Source of the DNA: Oenanthe sinensis
Lineage: Eukaryota; Streptophyta; Magnoliopsida; Apiales; Apiaceae
NCBI GenBank assembly: GCA_028671895.1
Contig: CM053801.1
Span: 39,188,836 to 39,252,835 of the forward strand
Reading direction: 5' to 3'
Length of the DNA: 64,000 bases
Notes under the pieces: generated by a model
The model's input: only the letters and a program-made list of their open reading frames with translations
Database searches by the model: none
Told to the model about the DNA's origin: nothing
Part shown: in pieces, positions 45,695 through 57,486 of the stretch
Layout: every line of letters begins with the position of its first letter
Position numbering within the stretch: the stretch's first letter is position 1
Made by a program: the position numbers and the translations under genes

Positions 45695-47577
45695 TGAAAG
45701 GCTGTATGTATAGACCTATATGTAACATAGGGTTATAACTCAACACAAGAACAGGACGTGTAAATAATATGAAGTTATCACCGGAATCAGGAAGACATGA
45801 AGACTTGGTAAAGACAAAGGATAAAGAAGAAATCTACAGACTTGAAGCATTAGCTCACTGGAAGAAGTTCATTAATATGTTCATGCCTCAGTGAAGAATA
45901 AAGGTTGAAGTATTCAAGGATGTGGAAGTAGTGAAGCAGTTGTCAAAGTACCAGAAAGATTCTAGTGATCCAAATCTGCGAATCAGTCAAGCAATGAATT
46001 GCAGAGCTCAAGTACAGGAATCGAGAAGATAGAATATACGGCAAATACAAAGAATCAAAATATTAGATGGAATCTTGGAGTCTACTATAGATTGCTGGAG
46101 GAAGTTCATTCATATGTTCAGACTTCAGTGAAGGATAAAGTTCGAAGATGTTCAGGGTTTCAGATAATTTTGTGGTTCAGCATAAGTGCCAGAGGATTCC
46201 AATGTACTTACGATCGAAGCACTTCTAATCAACAAGGAACAAAGTCAATTGTATTGTAAAGAAGATGTAAAGATCAAGATCGTGTTAGTCGTTTGTGAAC
46301 CAGACCAGTTGCACCAAACGTCAGCACAAAAGAGATTGAGAATTGCATCTATGAATCAGAAGAATTGACTGTATGATTAAATAGGTAACAAGTGAAGTGG
46401 TATATGATGAAGCTCAGAATAAATCAAGTTCGAATAATCATGGAAATATTTATTTGACTTGGTTGCAGTGGAAGAAATTATGTTAAAGGGCTTAACAAAT
46501 TCGAAATATGGCTAAGTGAACAAGACTGCAGAAGCTGTATCCAGAAGTCATTGGTCAAGCTATTTCGTCTTATTCCTATTTTGTCCTATTCACCTATGGT
46601 TATTAACCATCGGGTGATTTAATCAAGTTAACTAAAATTGGACAAAGTAAAAGCCACTTCCCAATAGTTATTAACTATCGGGTAAAGGAAAGAAAAGCAA
46701 GCAACTTCCCGATAGTTAATAAAACTAGAAGGAACTTTCAATGATTTACTAACTATCGGATAAAACAAATAAAAAGAAAATCTATTTATTCCGATAGTTA
46801 ATAAATCAAGTAATATTCCGATAGTTACTCAGGTTGAAGTAATTAATTCTATTTCATGAATTGTTTTAAGTGTCCGATAGTTGTTTTACAGACTCATCGA
46901 TACTTAAACAATTACTCAGTAAATTGTTCCGATACTTAAGGAAAAACAGAAGTGAAGAAGCAGCTCAGTTACTTGGACCACATGAAGCCACGTAGCTGTA
47001 CTGAAAAAGACTACACATATATTAAAGCAGAGCCATTCATTTGGATAAGTCTTCAACAACACTACAAAAATAACCACAGAGAGAGAAGGCGAAGCCAGAG
47101 AGGAGAGACACCAGAAAAATCTATACCTCCTCACCGGAGATGTATCAGTGGTCGGTTCCTTAATCAAAAATGTTCAGGCCCACTATATATCACTCTCTAC
47201 GGTCTTAGTTTCCTTTGTACTGATCTAGAAATACTTGTATAGGAAATTGAGAGTTATATGTTTTTGTTAAGCAGCGAAGAACTTGTTCTTCGGACCGGAT
47301 TTGTTGACCGGGTGTTTCAACCTCAGGGTTTATATTTATCAAATGATATATTCCCCGAATCTTGTGTTGTTTATTTTCCTGCTGATTTTCTAGAACCGAA
47401 ATGATTAATCCTAAACACAGAAAATTAGTTAACAGCTCCGTAAACACTATTCACCTCAAGAACACGAGCTCACTAACCGAACTCTAAATTATTTATCCGC
47501 AAAAGATTCAAAAGAATTTTTTAATTTAGTGAGTATCGTATTCAACCCCCCTTCTACGATACTTCCAGGACCTAACA
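45695..47577 (+). repeat. 3' LTR of P1
   Basis: 1883 bp, ending GGACCTAACA. It is almost identical to 34096-35952; differences by eye are scattered single bases plus the 26-bp segment missing from the 5' copy. The CGATAGTTA-like array is at 46597-46935. Confidence 0.93.
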
Positions 47578-50500
47578 CCTTCTTAAAATTTGACTTGCTT
47601 TACTTCTAATAGCATATCTTGATCATTCCCTTCAGCATCAACATACTTTAAAGAAAATTTGCCTATCTATTTATTTGCATGTCTGTGCAGAGTCAGCTTT
47701 CTATCAATCTCTATGAACCACTTCTTTGTTACTTTCTCTTTACTTCTATTTACCTCAGTTGTTGTGGTCAAAAGAAATCTAATGTACTGAAGCTCAACAG
47801 CCTGCTTGAAGAAAATAAAGTTTGGTTGGCTAACCCACCTTAAAATTTCTCCTTCCATGAAGTACACCAGCATCTCAGTCTTGATCTTTTCAATTGGATA
47901 TTGGTCTCCTGATAACTTCTTTTTAAAAATATTATAAACAATTTGAGCAGACACCACCTTGTTTAGATGCTTTTGGGTGATCTTTTCAAACTGTTTATCT
48001 ATAAGTGAGTGATGATCAGCAGCCAGATTTGTAGTCATGTCAATATCTTTTGAAAAAATGCATCCAAGCCCTTTTGTATTTCTAGCCTTGAGTTGTAGGT
48101 TACTTTGATTGCATTTCCAATAGCTTGGCTCCTTCACATCTTCATTCTCCTGCTTATCAGAGTCTGTATTATGTTTGCCTTTACCAGAGTCTAGTTTAGA
48201 CCCTGATTTCCCATGTCCAGTCCCTGACTAACGTGATTGTGTTTTAACAAATACTCCAAAAAAATTATGTTGTACACCACCAGGACCCTTAGAACCATGA
48301 GAACCATCACCAGCTTCATCATCATCATCTCTCCTCCTTTTGAGTCCCCTTAATTTATCATCCTTGCATTCATCCTTATCACTTCTGGAAGAATCACCAA
48401 CTTTCTTTTCCCCCTTTTTGACATCATCACCACCTGTGACAACCAAAAGGATTTGTTCCAAAATTGAGGAGATATTAGCTTGAGCAGCAATAAAAAAAAT
48501 CCATTTTAGTAGTAAGAGACTTAACATCATTTTGAAGAGTGGTCTGTTTAGCTTGGAAGTCAGCTAATGAGTCTTTGACAGTAGCATCCTTTGAGAGTTG
48601 AAGAGAATACAAAGATTCAAACTTTTTTTTATCAGAGCTGTGGTTATGTCAACATTGGTCAATTTTGTGTTGATGTGAGATATGTCCTTGACCACATCAA
48701 CTAATTGTCCAGCAATATTCTCCTCTGCAGCATTAGTATATGCATCAATTTTCTTAGTTTCTTCAATTAGAGAGACATCAGGGATTTCATTTGGATAATG
48801 ACCAAGCTCTTGCAAGAAAGACTTCTTTTGAAAGGCCTTAAGTCTCTCAGATTGGTGAATAACTAAAATGCTCTCAAAAGTGTCTTTATCATTTATGCCT
48901 TTAGTCTGTACTATTTCCCAAGATTGAGGAAAAACTTGATCAAAGTAATTGAAAGATGGATTCACTTCCTCTTCATCTTCAGAGGCTGAATCATCAACAG
49001 CATCAACAGGCTCAATCTTTGTTACTAGAGGTGTAGACTCTGGTGGTTGAGTAGACTCTGAAACTACAAAAGGGACTATAGACCTTGACTCCTCCTTAGA
49101 GTGATCAGATTCTGTAGACTCTAGAAGCCTAGCATGGATAGGCATAATAAAAATTGGTGCATCTGGCTTCAATTTTGTAGTCTCAGGTTGATTTGTAGTA
49201 GGAACCACCAAAGCTTCCTTGAATATGTCTGCTTTCCTTGCTAGAGAATCCACTAAATTGCGTTATGCTCTCTATGTGAATGATTTCTGAGCAACCAGAG
49301 CCTCCTCCCTTTTGCCAATCTGAAAAATTAAAGTAAAAGAGCTTTCATCCATTCCCTGCCTTAACTCATTGGACCAACTTTGAGGAAATTCTTGATCCCA
49401 ATAAGTAAAGCTAGGTTTAGGATACCCTATTCTCTCATTCTCACAGTGGGATTGGGCACCCACTTTCTCATCCTCACTTTGGCTCTCTACAACCTATTCT
49501 ACCTCTCATTTTGCCTGGACCAGTGCCAGCCCCTCATTAATATTTTCACTCATTTTAGAAGGTGCACTCAATAGTCTTATAGAAGAGAGTGTTAAAGAAG
49601 AAATAGTTGCTTCAATACCTGAACCACGTTGATGGAGGGGAAACGCTTCAAATATCTGAAGGCTAGGGGTTTCTACCAAGGGGTGACCAATAACAGACTC
49701 TAAACCCTTACAAGAATCTTCTCTCTTTTCAGGGTCTGTTGGCTCCAGTATTCCAATCACAGGGTCTACTATAGATTCTGAATACTTCATTATGACTTCA
49801 TTAGAAGCCAGATTCTTAGTGATACCATCTTTGACTATTGGTGCATGAGACTCCCCCTCAAGGTGGATAGACTTTGACATAAATGATTTTGGAATTTCTT
49901 CATGAGCATCCATCAGAGTCATTCCTTCCATATAATTGGGGTTCTCATCAACATTTTATTGAGTTGGCGAAGAAAGCCTATCAGATGCTCCCCTACCCCA
50001 CTATCACCCAACCTCTGACTGTGTGGTTCTCTGTGAGTGAGACAGACTGAGCACCTATTCCACTAGTCACCACTGGTGCATTAGTGCCTTCTCCCAACTG
50101 CCTTCCATCACCTACTACCTCCTATGTTTCTACCTGTGTTAATGCATCCAAGTTATCATTGAGAAATTTCATTGCATGGATTACATTGATGGCCTGAACA
50201 TATATCAATTGAAAGAGATCCTGCAGGTCCCTATCAATTTTCTGATAATAAGTGCCCTTTAGTTGATCCAATCTATTCTAGTAGGTTGGATAGATATATT
50301 TGTTGTCTACCTTCCCTACATTGTGGAAAAAGATAATCAACCACCTTCCTTGGAAGATGATGAATAGTAGAAATCCATTAAATGATTGTCTTGTAGGTAA
50401 CCCCATTATCCCAAATTGCTTCATAGTCAAAAACTGGTTGCTCAACCTCAGTTTCCAACTCAGCAACAGACTCTGATTCTCTCCCTTTGAGGACTTTGAT

Positions 50501-51400
50501 GTTTTTGATATTTTTAGATTCTAGCTTTTCAGAACTTCAGTTGTCCTGCCTTCTATGATTCCAGCTGCTTGATTTTGTAGTGAAGAGTTGAAGAGGTAGT
50601 TGTACAAATTGGTGACTGCATCCTGTGCAGACATATGTAACTCCATCTCCATTCTCTTCCTTAGGGCATCATATGTTGAGAGAAGATCCAAGACTTGTTG
50701 TTGTGTCTTGAAGAATTCTGGATCTTCAATAGATTCCACCAAAGAATATAGAAACAGAGGCACCTTATCTGATGGAGTAATAATTGATTCAATGAGACTA
50801 AATGTTGCTTCCTTTGGCATTCCTTCCCAAAATGTTTCATGATCAGAGTCTGAAGGCAGTCTAGATTCTGACTCAACATTAGACTCTGGTTCATGAGATT
50901 TTATGCTTTCAGAGTTTGGCCTTGCAGGAGCCTTGGGAGCATCTGTTTCCTACAAAACAGGGTTAATAACAATTACAGGCTTTTGTGTGTGTATAGAAAA
51001 AGCCTTCCTTAATCTTTTATACTTCTTAGCAAAGGACTTTTTAGGAGACTCAATTTGAGAATCCTGGGGTGCATTCCTAGGTTTTTCAGAGACTGTAGCC
51101 TTTTAAGAGTCTACAGTCTTAGATTTAAGGTTAGGCTCAGGTGCATCATGGCCTTCTTTTAATAAAGAAAGACCTTCAACAACCTGCTTCTCTAGGGGAT
51201 TGAGCTCTTCATCACTTTTCTCATCTACAAACCTATTTTTAATCAATCTTCTCCTCTTTACAACTGGTTTCTGTTGAGAGACACCAGAGGTTAGTTTCCT
51301 GGATTTTGGTTTTTGAGATTGTTTGGTGGAAGGGGATTTTATTACTTGGGTAGGTGCAGGGGGACTCTCTATAACTTTTTCCTGCACCATTTCACCACCA
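47578..51400 (-). pseudogene. M1 accessory (post-pol) ORF, degenerate
   Basis: Successive minus-strand pieces in several frames (51400-51103, 50820-50521, 49931-49506, 49253-48564, 48530-48228, 48137-47667) form one charged, Ser/Glu/Pro-rich protein. It resembles the accessory ORF of M2, for example DPEFFKTQQQVLDLLSTYDA and FNYFDQVFPQSWEIVQTK. The C-terminal end lies beyond P1 at 33859-34095. The ATG and N-terminal domain are lost: the sequence begins fused to RNase H at 51400. The motif AGACTCTG recurs in it and codes for Ser/Glu-type repeats. It has no identifiable enzymatic domain. Confidence 0.7.
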
Positions 51401-52549
51401 AAAAATGAAGAATTATCACAATATATAGGAATATTTGAGAATGTTAGTCCATAATCAAGTAATTTATTTCTCATCCACAGACTTTGAGCACAACAACTTC
51501 CAGCTAATATGTATTCAGCCTCAGCGGTTAATGTTGATACAGTCTGTTATTTCTTGCTAAACCAAGAAATTAACTTGTTGCCAAGAAATTGGCATTGACC
51601 TGTTGTGCTTTTCATGTCCACTTTTCATCTTGCATAATCAGAGTCTGACTATCCAATTAGTGAAAAATCATACTCTCTAGGATACCAAAGTCCAAGAGCT
51701 TGTGCACCCTTGAGATATCTAAAAATTCTTTTCACAATAATTAAATGTGATTCTCTAGGGTCGGCTTGAAATTTAGCACACAGGCATGTTACAAACATAA
51801 TATCTGGTCTACTAGCAGTTAAATATAATAATGAGTCAATCATACCTCTGTAGCTAGTATTGTCAACTTTCTTACCCTTTGGATCAGAGTCTAGCTTAGT
51901 GGCTATTGACATGAGAGTCCTGGCAGTTGCACAATCTTATAAATCAAACTTCTTCAAAAGTTCTTTCACAAACTTTGATTGATTGATAAAAATTCCATCA
52001 TCTGTCTGTTTGACCTGAAGTCCCAAAAAGAAGTTCAATTCCCCCATCATGTTCATTTCATATTTAGACTGCATTAGTTTGCTAAACTTTTCATAGAGTT
52101 TTTCATTAGTAGTATCAAATATAATATCATCAACAGAACTTTGGACAAGCAGAATATCACCTTTATGTTTTCTAATAAAAAAAGTTCTGTTAATGGTACC
52201 TCTAATGAAACCATTTTCAAGGAGAAATTTTGATAGAATTTCATACCATGCTCTAGGTGCTTGCTTCAGTCCATAAAGTGCCTTGTCTAACCTGTAAACA
52301 TGATCAGGAAATTTTGGATCAATAAATCCTGGTGGTTGCTCCATATAGACTTCGTCTTCCAATTTTTCATTCAAGAATGCACTTTTTACATCCATCTGAT
52401 AGACTTTGAATTTTGAATGGGCTGCAAAAGCAAGAAACATTCTGATAGCCTCCAATCTTGTTAGTGGTGCAAAGGTTTCATCATAGTCAATTCCTTCCTC
52501 TTGAGAATATCCCTTTGCAACTAGTTTAGCTTTGTTTTTTTACCACAAT
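51400..52549 (-). pseudogene. pol: M1 reverse transcriptase and truncated RNase H
   Basis: RT: KLVAKGYSQEEGIDYDETFA, YQMDVKSAFLNEKLEDEVYM, LYGLKQAPRAWY. The catalytic YVDD has become SVDD (VQSSVDDIIF), so polymerase activity would be lost. RNase H follows (YLTASRPDIMF, RIFRYLKGAQALGLWYP, SDSDYA) and stops at IPIYCDNSS, where it is joined in frame to the accessory ORF (FFGGEMVQ). About 80-90 C-terminal RNase H residues and the intergenic spacer are deleted. A single-base gain near 52540 shifts the RT frame next to the inverted-repeat insertion. Confidence 0.85.
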
Positions 52550-52564
52550 TCCAACTGTATATAG

Positions 52565-54709
52565 AACTCTATATATAGATTGAGATCTTCTTATTTTTTC
52601 ATATTCTTTTCGAGCCACCAAGACTAAACAGTTATAAATCTCTCTCGACATAAATCTTTATTCTTTTTCTTCGTCATTGATATTAAAATTCGTATGATTT
52701 TTCATACACAATTAAGATATCTTGTAAAATTCATAGTAAATTCATCGTAAATCGAAATTCAGTGATTCTGGACTTTTTCGAATGGTCTTTTCGTTCTCTA
52801 CAACTTTCGTATTTAAGTTTTTCGAGAAAATATCGTTTAGAGGGTCAAAAAGGTAAATTACAGATCTGGACAGAATTGATGTTATGAAGAAGTTCGAAGT
52901 TTGAGATGTGATGTTTGTGATTGGGTACTAAGAATTGAATATATGTTCTAGGATGTTAATTCTTGTTTTGTGACATTGAGGTAAGTTTCTGATTGATCTT
53001 TCTGGTATTTTCAAAATTATGTGTTATACGTGTATATTTGATTATAAAAAGTTGGGTTAAGTGATTATATTTTGAAGTGACGTGTATTACCGTATATGTG
53101 TTGTATGTCAACAGTAATTTTGGATCTCGGATTTATGCCATGGTTTGTGAAAATAAGAATAAGAACTTAGGACCGAGTCACCGGGTTGTAGTGACAGTTT
53201 TCTGAAAATTTAGGACCGTTATCACCGGGTTATAGTGGTCGTGGCATAGATCATGAGTTTTGAATTATTGTTGTTTATGTGGTTATCTGTATCGTATGTA
53301 TCGAATAAGAATATGAAAGTATATCGAAAATTTATGTGTATAGTTATCGTATCATCGAAAATTATTTTGTTATATGTATTATTTGTTACTTGACCCGACT
53401 AGTTGGATCGATTGGTTACTTGCTGGGCTGTGTAGCTCATTTTTTACAATTTCCAGGTTCGGTGTAAGAGGAAGATGTAATGCATTGGATTTCGAGGATC
53501 ATAGATATGGAGTAGATTGATTGTTGTCTTGTCATTATTAGCTGCGCTTTTGTAATAGTGACCTTTGTAATAGAAATTTGGATTAATAAATAGAGTTTAG
53601 TTTTTTTGATTAATAGTATTTTTGATTTAGTAAGATTAAGATACCAACTGTAACAGCCCCCCATTTTTACTAAACTCTATTTATTAATCCAAATTTCTAT
53701 TACAAAGGTCACTATTACAAAAGCGTAGCTAACAATGACAAGACAACAACCAATCTACTCCACATCTATGATCTTCGAAATCCAATGCATTACATCTTCC
53801 TCTTACACCGAACCTGAAAATTGTAAGAAATGAGCTACACAGCCCAGCAAGTAACCAATCGATCCAACTAGTCGGGTCAAGTAACAAGTAATACATATAA
53901 CAAAATAATTTTCGATGATACGATAACTATACACATAAATTTTCGATATACTTTCATATTCTTATTCGATACATACGATACAGATAACCACATAAACAAC
54001 AATAATTCAAAACCCATGATCTATGCCACGACCACTACAACCCGGTGATAACGGTCCTAAATTTTCAGAAAACTGTCACTACAACCCGGTGACTCGGTCC
54101 TAAGTTCTTATTCTTATTTTCACAAACCATGGCATAAATCCGAGATCCAAAATTACTGTTGACACACAACAAATATACGGTAATACACGTCACTTCAAAA
54201 TATAATCACTTAACCCAAATTTTTATAATCAAATAGACACGTATAACACATAATTTTGAAAATACCAGAAAGATCAATCAGAAACTTACCTCAATGTCAC
54301 AAAACAAGAATTAATAACATTCTAGAATATATATTCAATTCTTAGTACCCAATCACAAACATCACATCTCAAACTTCGAACTTCTTCATAACTTCAATTC
54401 TGCCCAGATCTGTAATTTACCTTTTTGACCCTCTAAACGATATTTTCTCGAAAAACTTAAAACACGAAAGTTGTAGAGAACGAAAAGACCATTCCAAAAA
54501 GTCCAGAATCACTGAATTCTGACTTGCGATGAATTTACTACGAATTTTACAAGATATCTGAATTGTGTATGAAAAATCCTACGAATTTTAATATCAAAGA
54601 CGAAGAAAAAGAATAAAGATTTATGTCGAGAGAGATTTATAACTGTTTAGTCTTGGTGACTCGAAAAGAATATGAAAAAATAAGAAGATCTCAATCTATA
54701 TATAGAGTT
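52565..54709. repeat. 2.1-kb near-perfect inverted repeat inserted in M1 RT
   Basis: The left arm 52565-53601 (AACTCTATATATAG...) is the reverse complement of the right arm 53669-54709, with scattered mismatches. The spacer is 67 bp (53602-53668) and contains TGTAACAGCCCCCCATTTTT. Each arm has LTR-like features (TATATATAG box, GGGCTGTGTAGCTCA, AGGTAAGTTT). It interrupts RT between the FRxK and GIVV segments of M1. It could be a foldback transposon or two head-to-head LTR-like units. No ORF with a known domain; 53437-53664 is chance. Confidence 0.85.
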
Positions 54710-55796
54710 TTAAAACCCTAATTTACAAACACCCCACTTTGTTTTTTTCTGAACACCCATTTGGCACCAACAATTGACTTGTTTTTAGGTTTTAGAACAA
54801 GCTTTCATACTTTATTTCTCTCAAATTCATTCAATTCTTCTTGCATTGCAATAATACAATCAGGCTCTTGCAAAGCTTCCTCAATTTTCTTTGAGAGAAA
54901 ACAATTGTACATGCTTTCATTTTGAGTGGCTTTTCTTGTTTGCACACCACTCCCAGGATCACCAATTATTAAATCATGAGTGTGATCTCTTGCCCATTTT
55001 CTAGCTGGTGGAAGATTGTTTCTGGAACTTGAGGCTCCCCCTAAATCATTGGCATTTTCTGTTTGTGAACGGAATTCAAATGAAAAGGCTCCCCCTGAGA
55101 TGCTTGCTCTGAAAAAGATTCAGAGTTACCTGATCCAGACCTAGATGAATTAGACTCTGAAGAACTTAATTATGTCTATCTAGACTCTGTCTGGCTAGAC
55201 CCTGAATTGTCAGACTCTGAGTTGATTAGAGTTGAATTTTTTGGCTCCCCCTCAAAGTGTGCTGGGTCTTGTGTTGATTCAGGAGTGATTTGAGACTCTT
55301 CATCCTCATCATCTTCATCCATCTAAGAAGTTTTGAAATTTTCAAATTCCAGTGTTGTAGACTCTGGTTCATCCTGTAGACTTGTAATCTTTTTGTCATC
55401 AAATGCAACATGAATAGATTCTGTAACAATTATGGTTCTGAGATTGAAGACTTTGAATGCCTTTGTATTTGGTGCATATCCAAGGAATATAGCTTCATCA
55501 GCCTTTGCTTCAAATTTACTTAGATTTTCAGGATGTACTTTAAGTACAAAGCACTTACACCCAAATATGTGAAAGTTTTTCACACTTGGCTTATTGTCCT
55601 TCACCATTTCATAGGGAGTCTTTCCATGCATGTTTATCAATGTACAATTCTGAGTGAAAAATGTTGTATTGATTGCCTCAGCCCAAAAATATACTTGTAG
55701 TTTAGACTCTACCAACATTATCCTTGCAACTTCTATGAGTGTTCTGTTCTTTCTCTCCACAACTCCATTTTATTGGGGTGTTCCTGGTGCAGAAAA
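54710..55796 (-). pseudogene. pol: M1 integrase C-terminal part and RT start
   Basis: The minus strand encodes ERKNRTLIEVARIMLVESKL, FWAEAINTTFFTQN, GKTPYEMV, FHIFGCKCFVLK and FLGYAPNTKAF, then an acidic Ser-rich linker (55400-55080) with many AGACTCTG motifs. The conserved start of RT (WVFRKK) lies close to 54745. Stops occur at 55323, 55225 and further on. Homology ends at the inverted repeat. Confidence 0.82.
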
Positions 55797-56677
55797 TTAT
55801 TGAGTAATTCCTTTTGATGCACAGTATTCCTCCATGATTGCATTCTTGAATTCAGTACCATTGTCACTCCTTAGAACTCTTACTGTCTTCTTTGATTTAG
55901 TTTCCAGAAAAGTGACATGGTCTATTATATATTGTAAAGCTTCATCCTTTGAGTGCAAAAAGAAAACCCATGTGAATCTTTTAAAATCATCTACAATGAC
56001 AAGATCATATTTATTTTTGTTAATTAACATCACATTTACTGGACTAAATAAATCAAAATGTAATAAATAAAAGGGTTCAGAAATGGTGTTTATTGTTTCC
56101 CTCTTGAAGGATCTTTTCCTTTGTTTTCCAAGTTGACATGCTTCACAAAGTCCATCTTGAACAAAATCAACCTGTGGTAATCCTCTCACAAGACTCTGTT
56201 TCACCAACTTATTGAGTGTTTTGAAGTTGATGTGTGATAGTTTCTTGTGCCATTTCCATCTTTCTTCAATTGAGGCCTTGCTATATAAACATGTGATTTC
56301 ATTGTGAGTGCAATCCTCCAAGCTAGCTTAGTATATGTTACCATGTCTATGCCCTTTGAAAACTAAAATACTTGTTTCTTTGTGAATCACAAGATACTCT
56401 TTGTTGTCAAAGCCATTATGGTAACCTTTATCTCCAAGTTGACTAATAATGATCAAGTTATGTTTCAAGCCATCAACTAGAGCTACTCCTTAAATGATAA
56501 CTTTCCAAGTACAATCTTGTCATATCCCATTGTTTTTCCTTTGTTGCCATCTCCAAAGGATACTTCTGGGCCATCCATCTCCACAAAGTTTGTAAGTAGG
56601 GATTTCTTTCCAGTTATATGTCCTGAGCATCCACTGTCCAGGGCTAGGGATATTTTTCTTATCCTTGTTCCCTGCAT
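55797..56677 (-). pseudogene. pol: M1 protease and integrase core
   Basis: Protease LALDSGCSGHITG (about 56640) and FGDGNKGKTMGYD are followed after a stop by the pre-integrase HHCC region (WHKKLSHINFKTL, LCEACQLGKQRKRSF). The integrase core follows: LLHFDLFSPVN, IVDDFKRFTWVFFL and VLRSDNGTEFKNA. The catalytic Asp positions are readable. It ends in a stop at about 55797, where Gln is expected. Confidence 0.85.
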
Positions 56678-57486
56678 ACAGATAGCAACTAGTTAGATGT
56701 TTTGAGGGCCCAAACAGTTTTGGATTTCTTTCCTTTGTTGCCTTAGACTCTGGTGGAGTTTTGACAGTGCCATACCAACTCTTATCATCAATAGAAGATT
56801 TTAGCTCATAAAAATTGTAATACAAATCATGATAGTCCCTACACATATAAATAGAGTGAAATATGCTATCACAGTGATAACAGGGTTTCTGTGGAATGTA
56901 GTGACTAGTTAGAGTCTGAGGGGATTTAGACTCTGATTTCTTCTCAATCTTTGTTTTACAATCTAGAGCAAGATGGTTGTGGTTTCCACATCTGTAGCAT
57001 TTCTTCCTAGGAGCATTAGGATCTTTTTGATAGTTGACTTTTTTAATGCCTTCATTGCCATTCTTATTCCTCCTAGTTTTGCTAGACTCTAGTAAATTAT
57101 CTAGCATTTCCTTTAACTTGGACATTGATAAGAAACCTGTATTTATGTTTTTCTTAGCTTTATTTTCTCCTAATTCATCTGTCTTTTTGTCGACAATAGG
57201 GGGATTATTGACAGATGAGTTTGTGGTTTCTTTAGGTAACTCAGTCTTAACTTCAGAAGTCACAAACTTAACAAGAGCGAAGGTGGTCTTGTCCTTAGTC
57301 TTATTGACTTGGCTAGCTTCTACATTGTTATCATTCTCAATAATAGGTCGTTTGCCTTGACTCTTGTTATAGCCTAGACCAGCAGTTTGACACACATTTT
57401 GATTTTTGAAAATTTCCTGAATTTTTCTTCCAGAGTATGTCCATACTTTGAACTTAAGCCTTTCTTCTTCTAGTTCTTTTCTAACA
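56520..57486 (-). pseudogene. gag: M1 gag C-terminal part with two zinc knuckles
   Basis: The minus strand from 57486 reads LEEERLKFKVWTYSGRKIQE, then a Lys/Asn-rich linker and CYRCGNHNHLALDC. A second CX2CX4HX4C follows (CYHCDSIFHSIYMC). Two knuckles are usual for SIRE-like gag proteins. The gene is cut at 57486 by the M2 LTR, so the gag N-terminus, leader and 5' LTR of M1 must lie beyond M2, outside the window. A frameshift near 56650 separates gag from protease. Confidence 0.82.

Noticed and set aside
53437..53664. A 75-codon minus-strand frame at the centre of the inverted repeat.
   Set aside because: It has low complexity and no homology, and it ends within the hairpin spacer.
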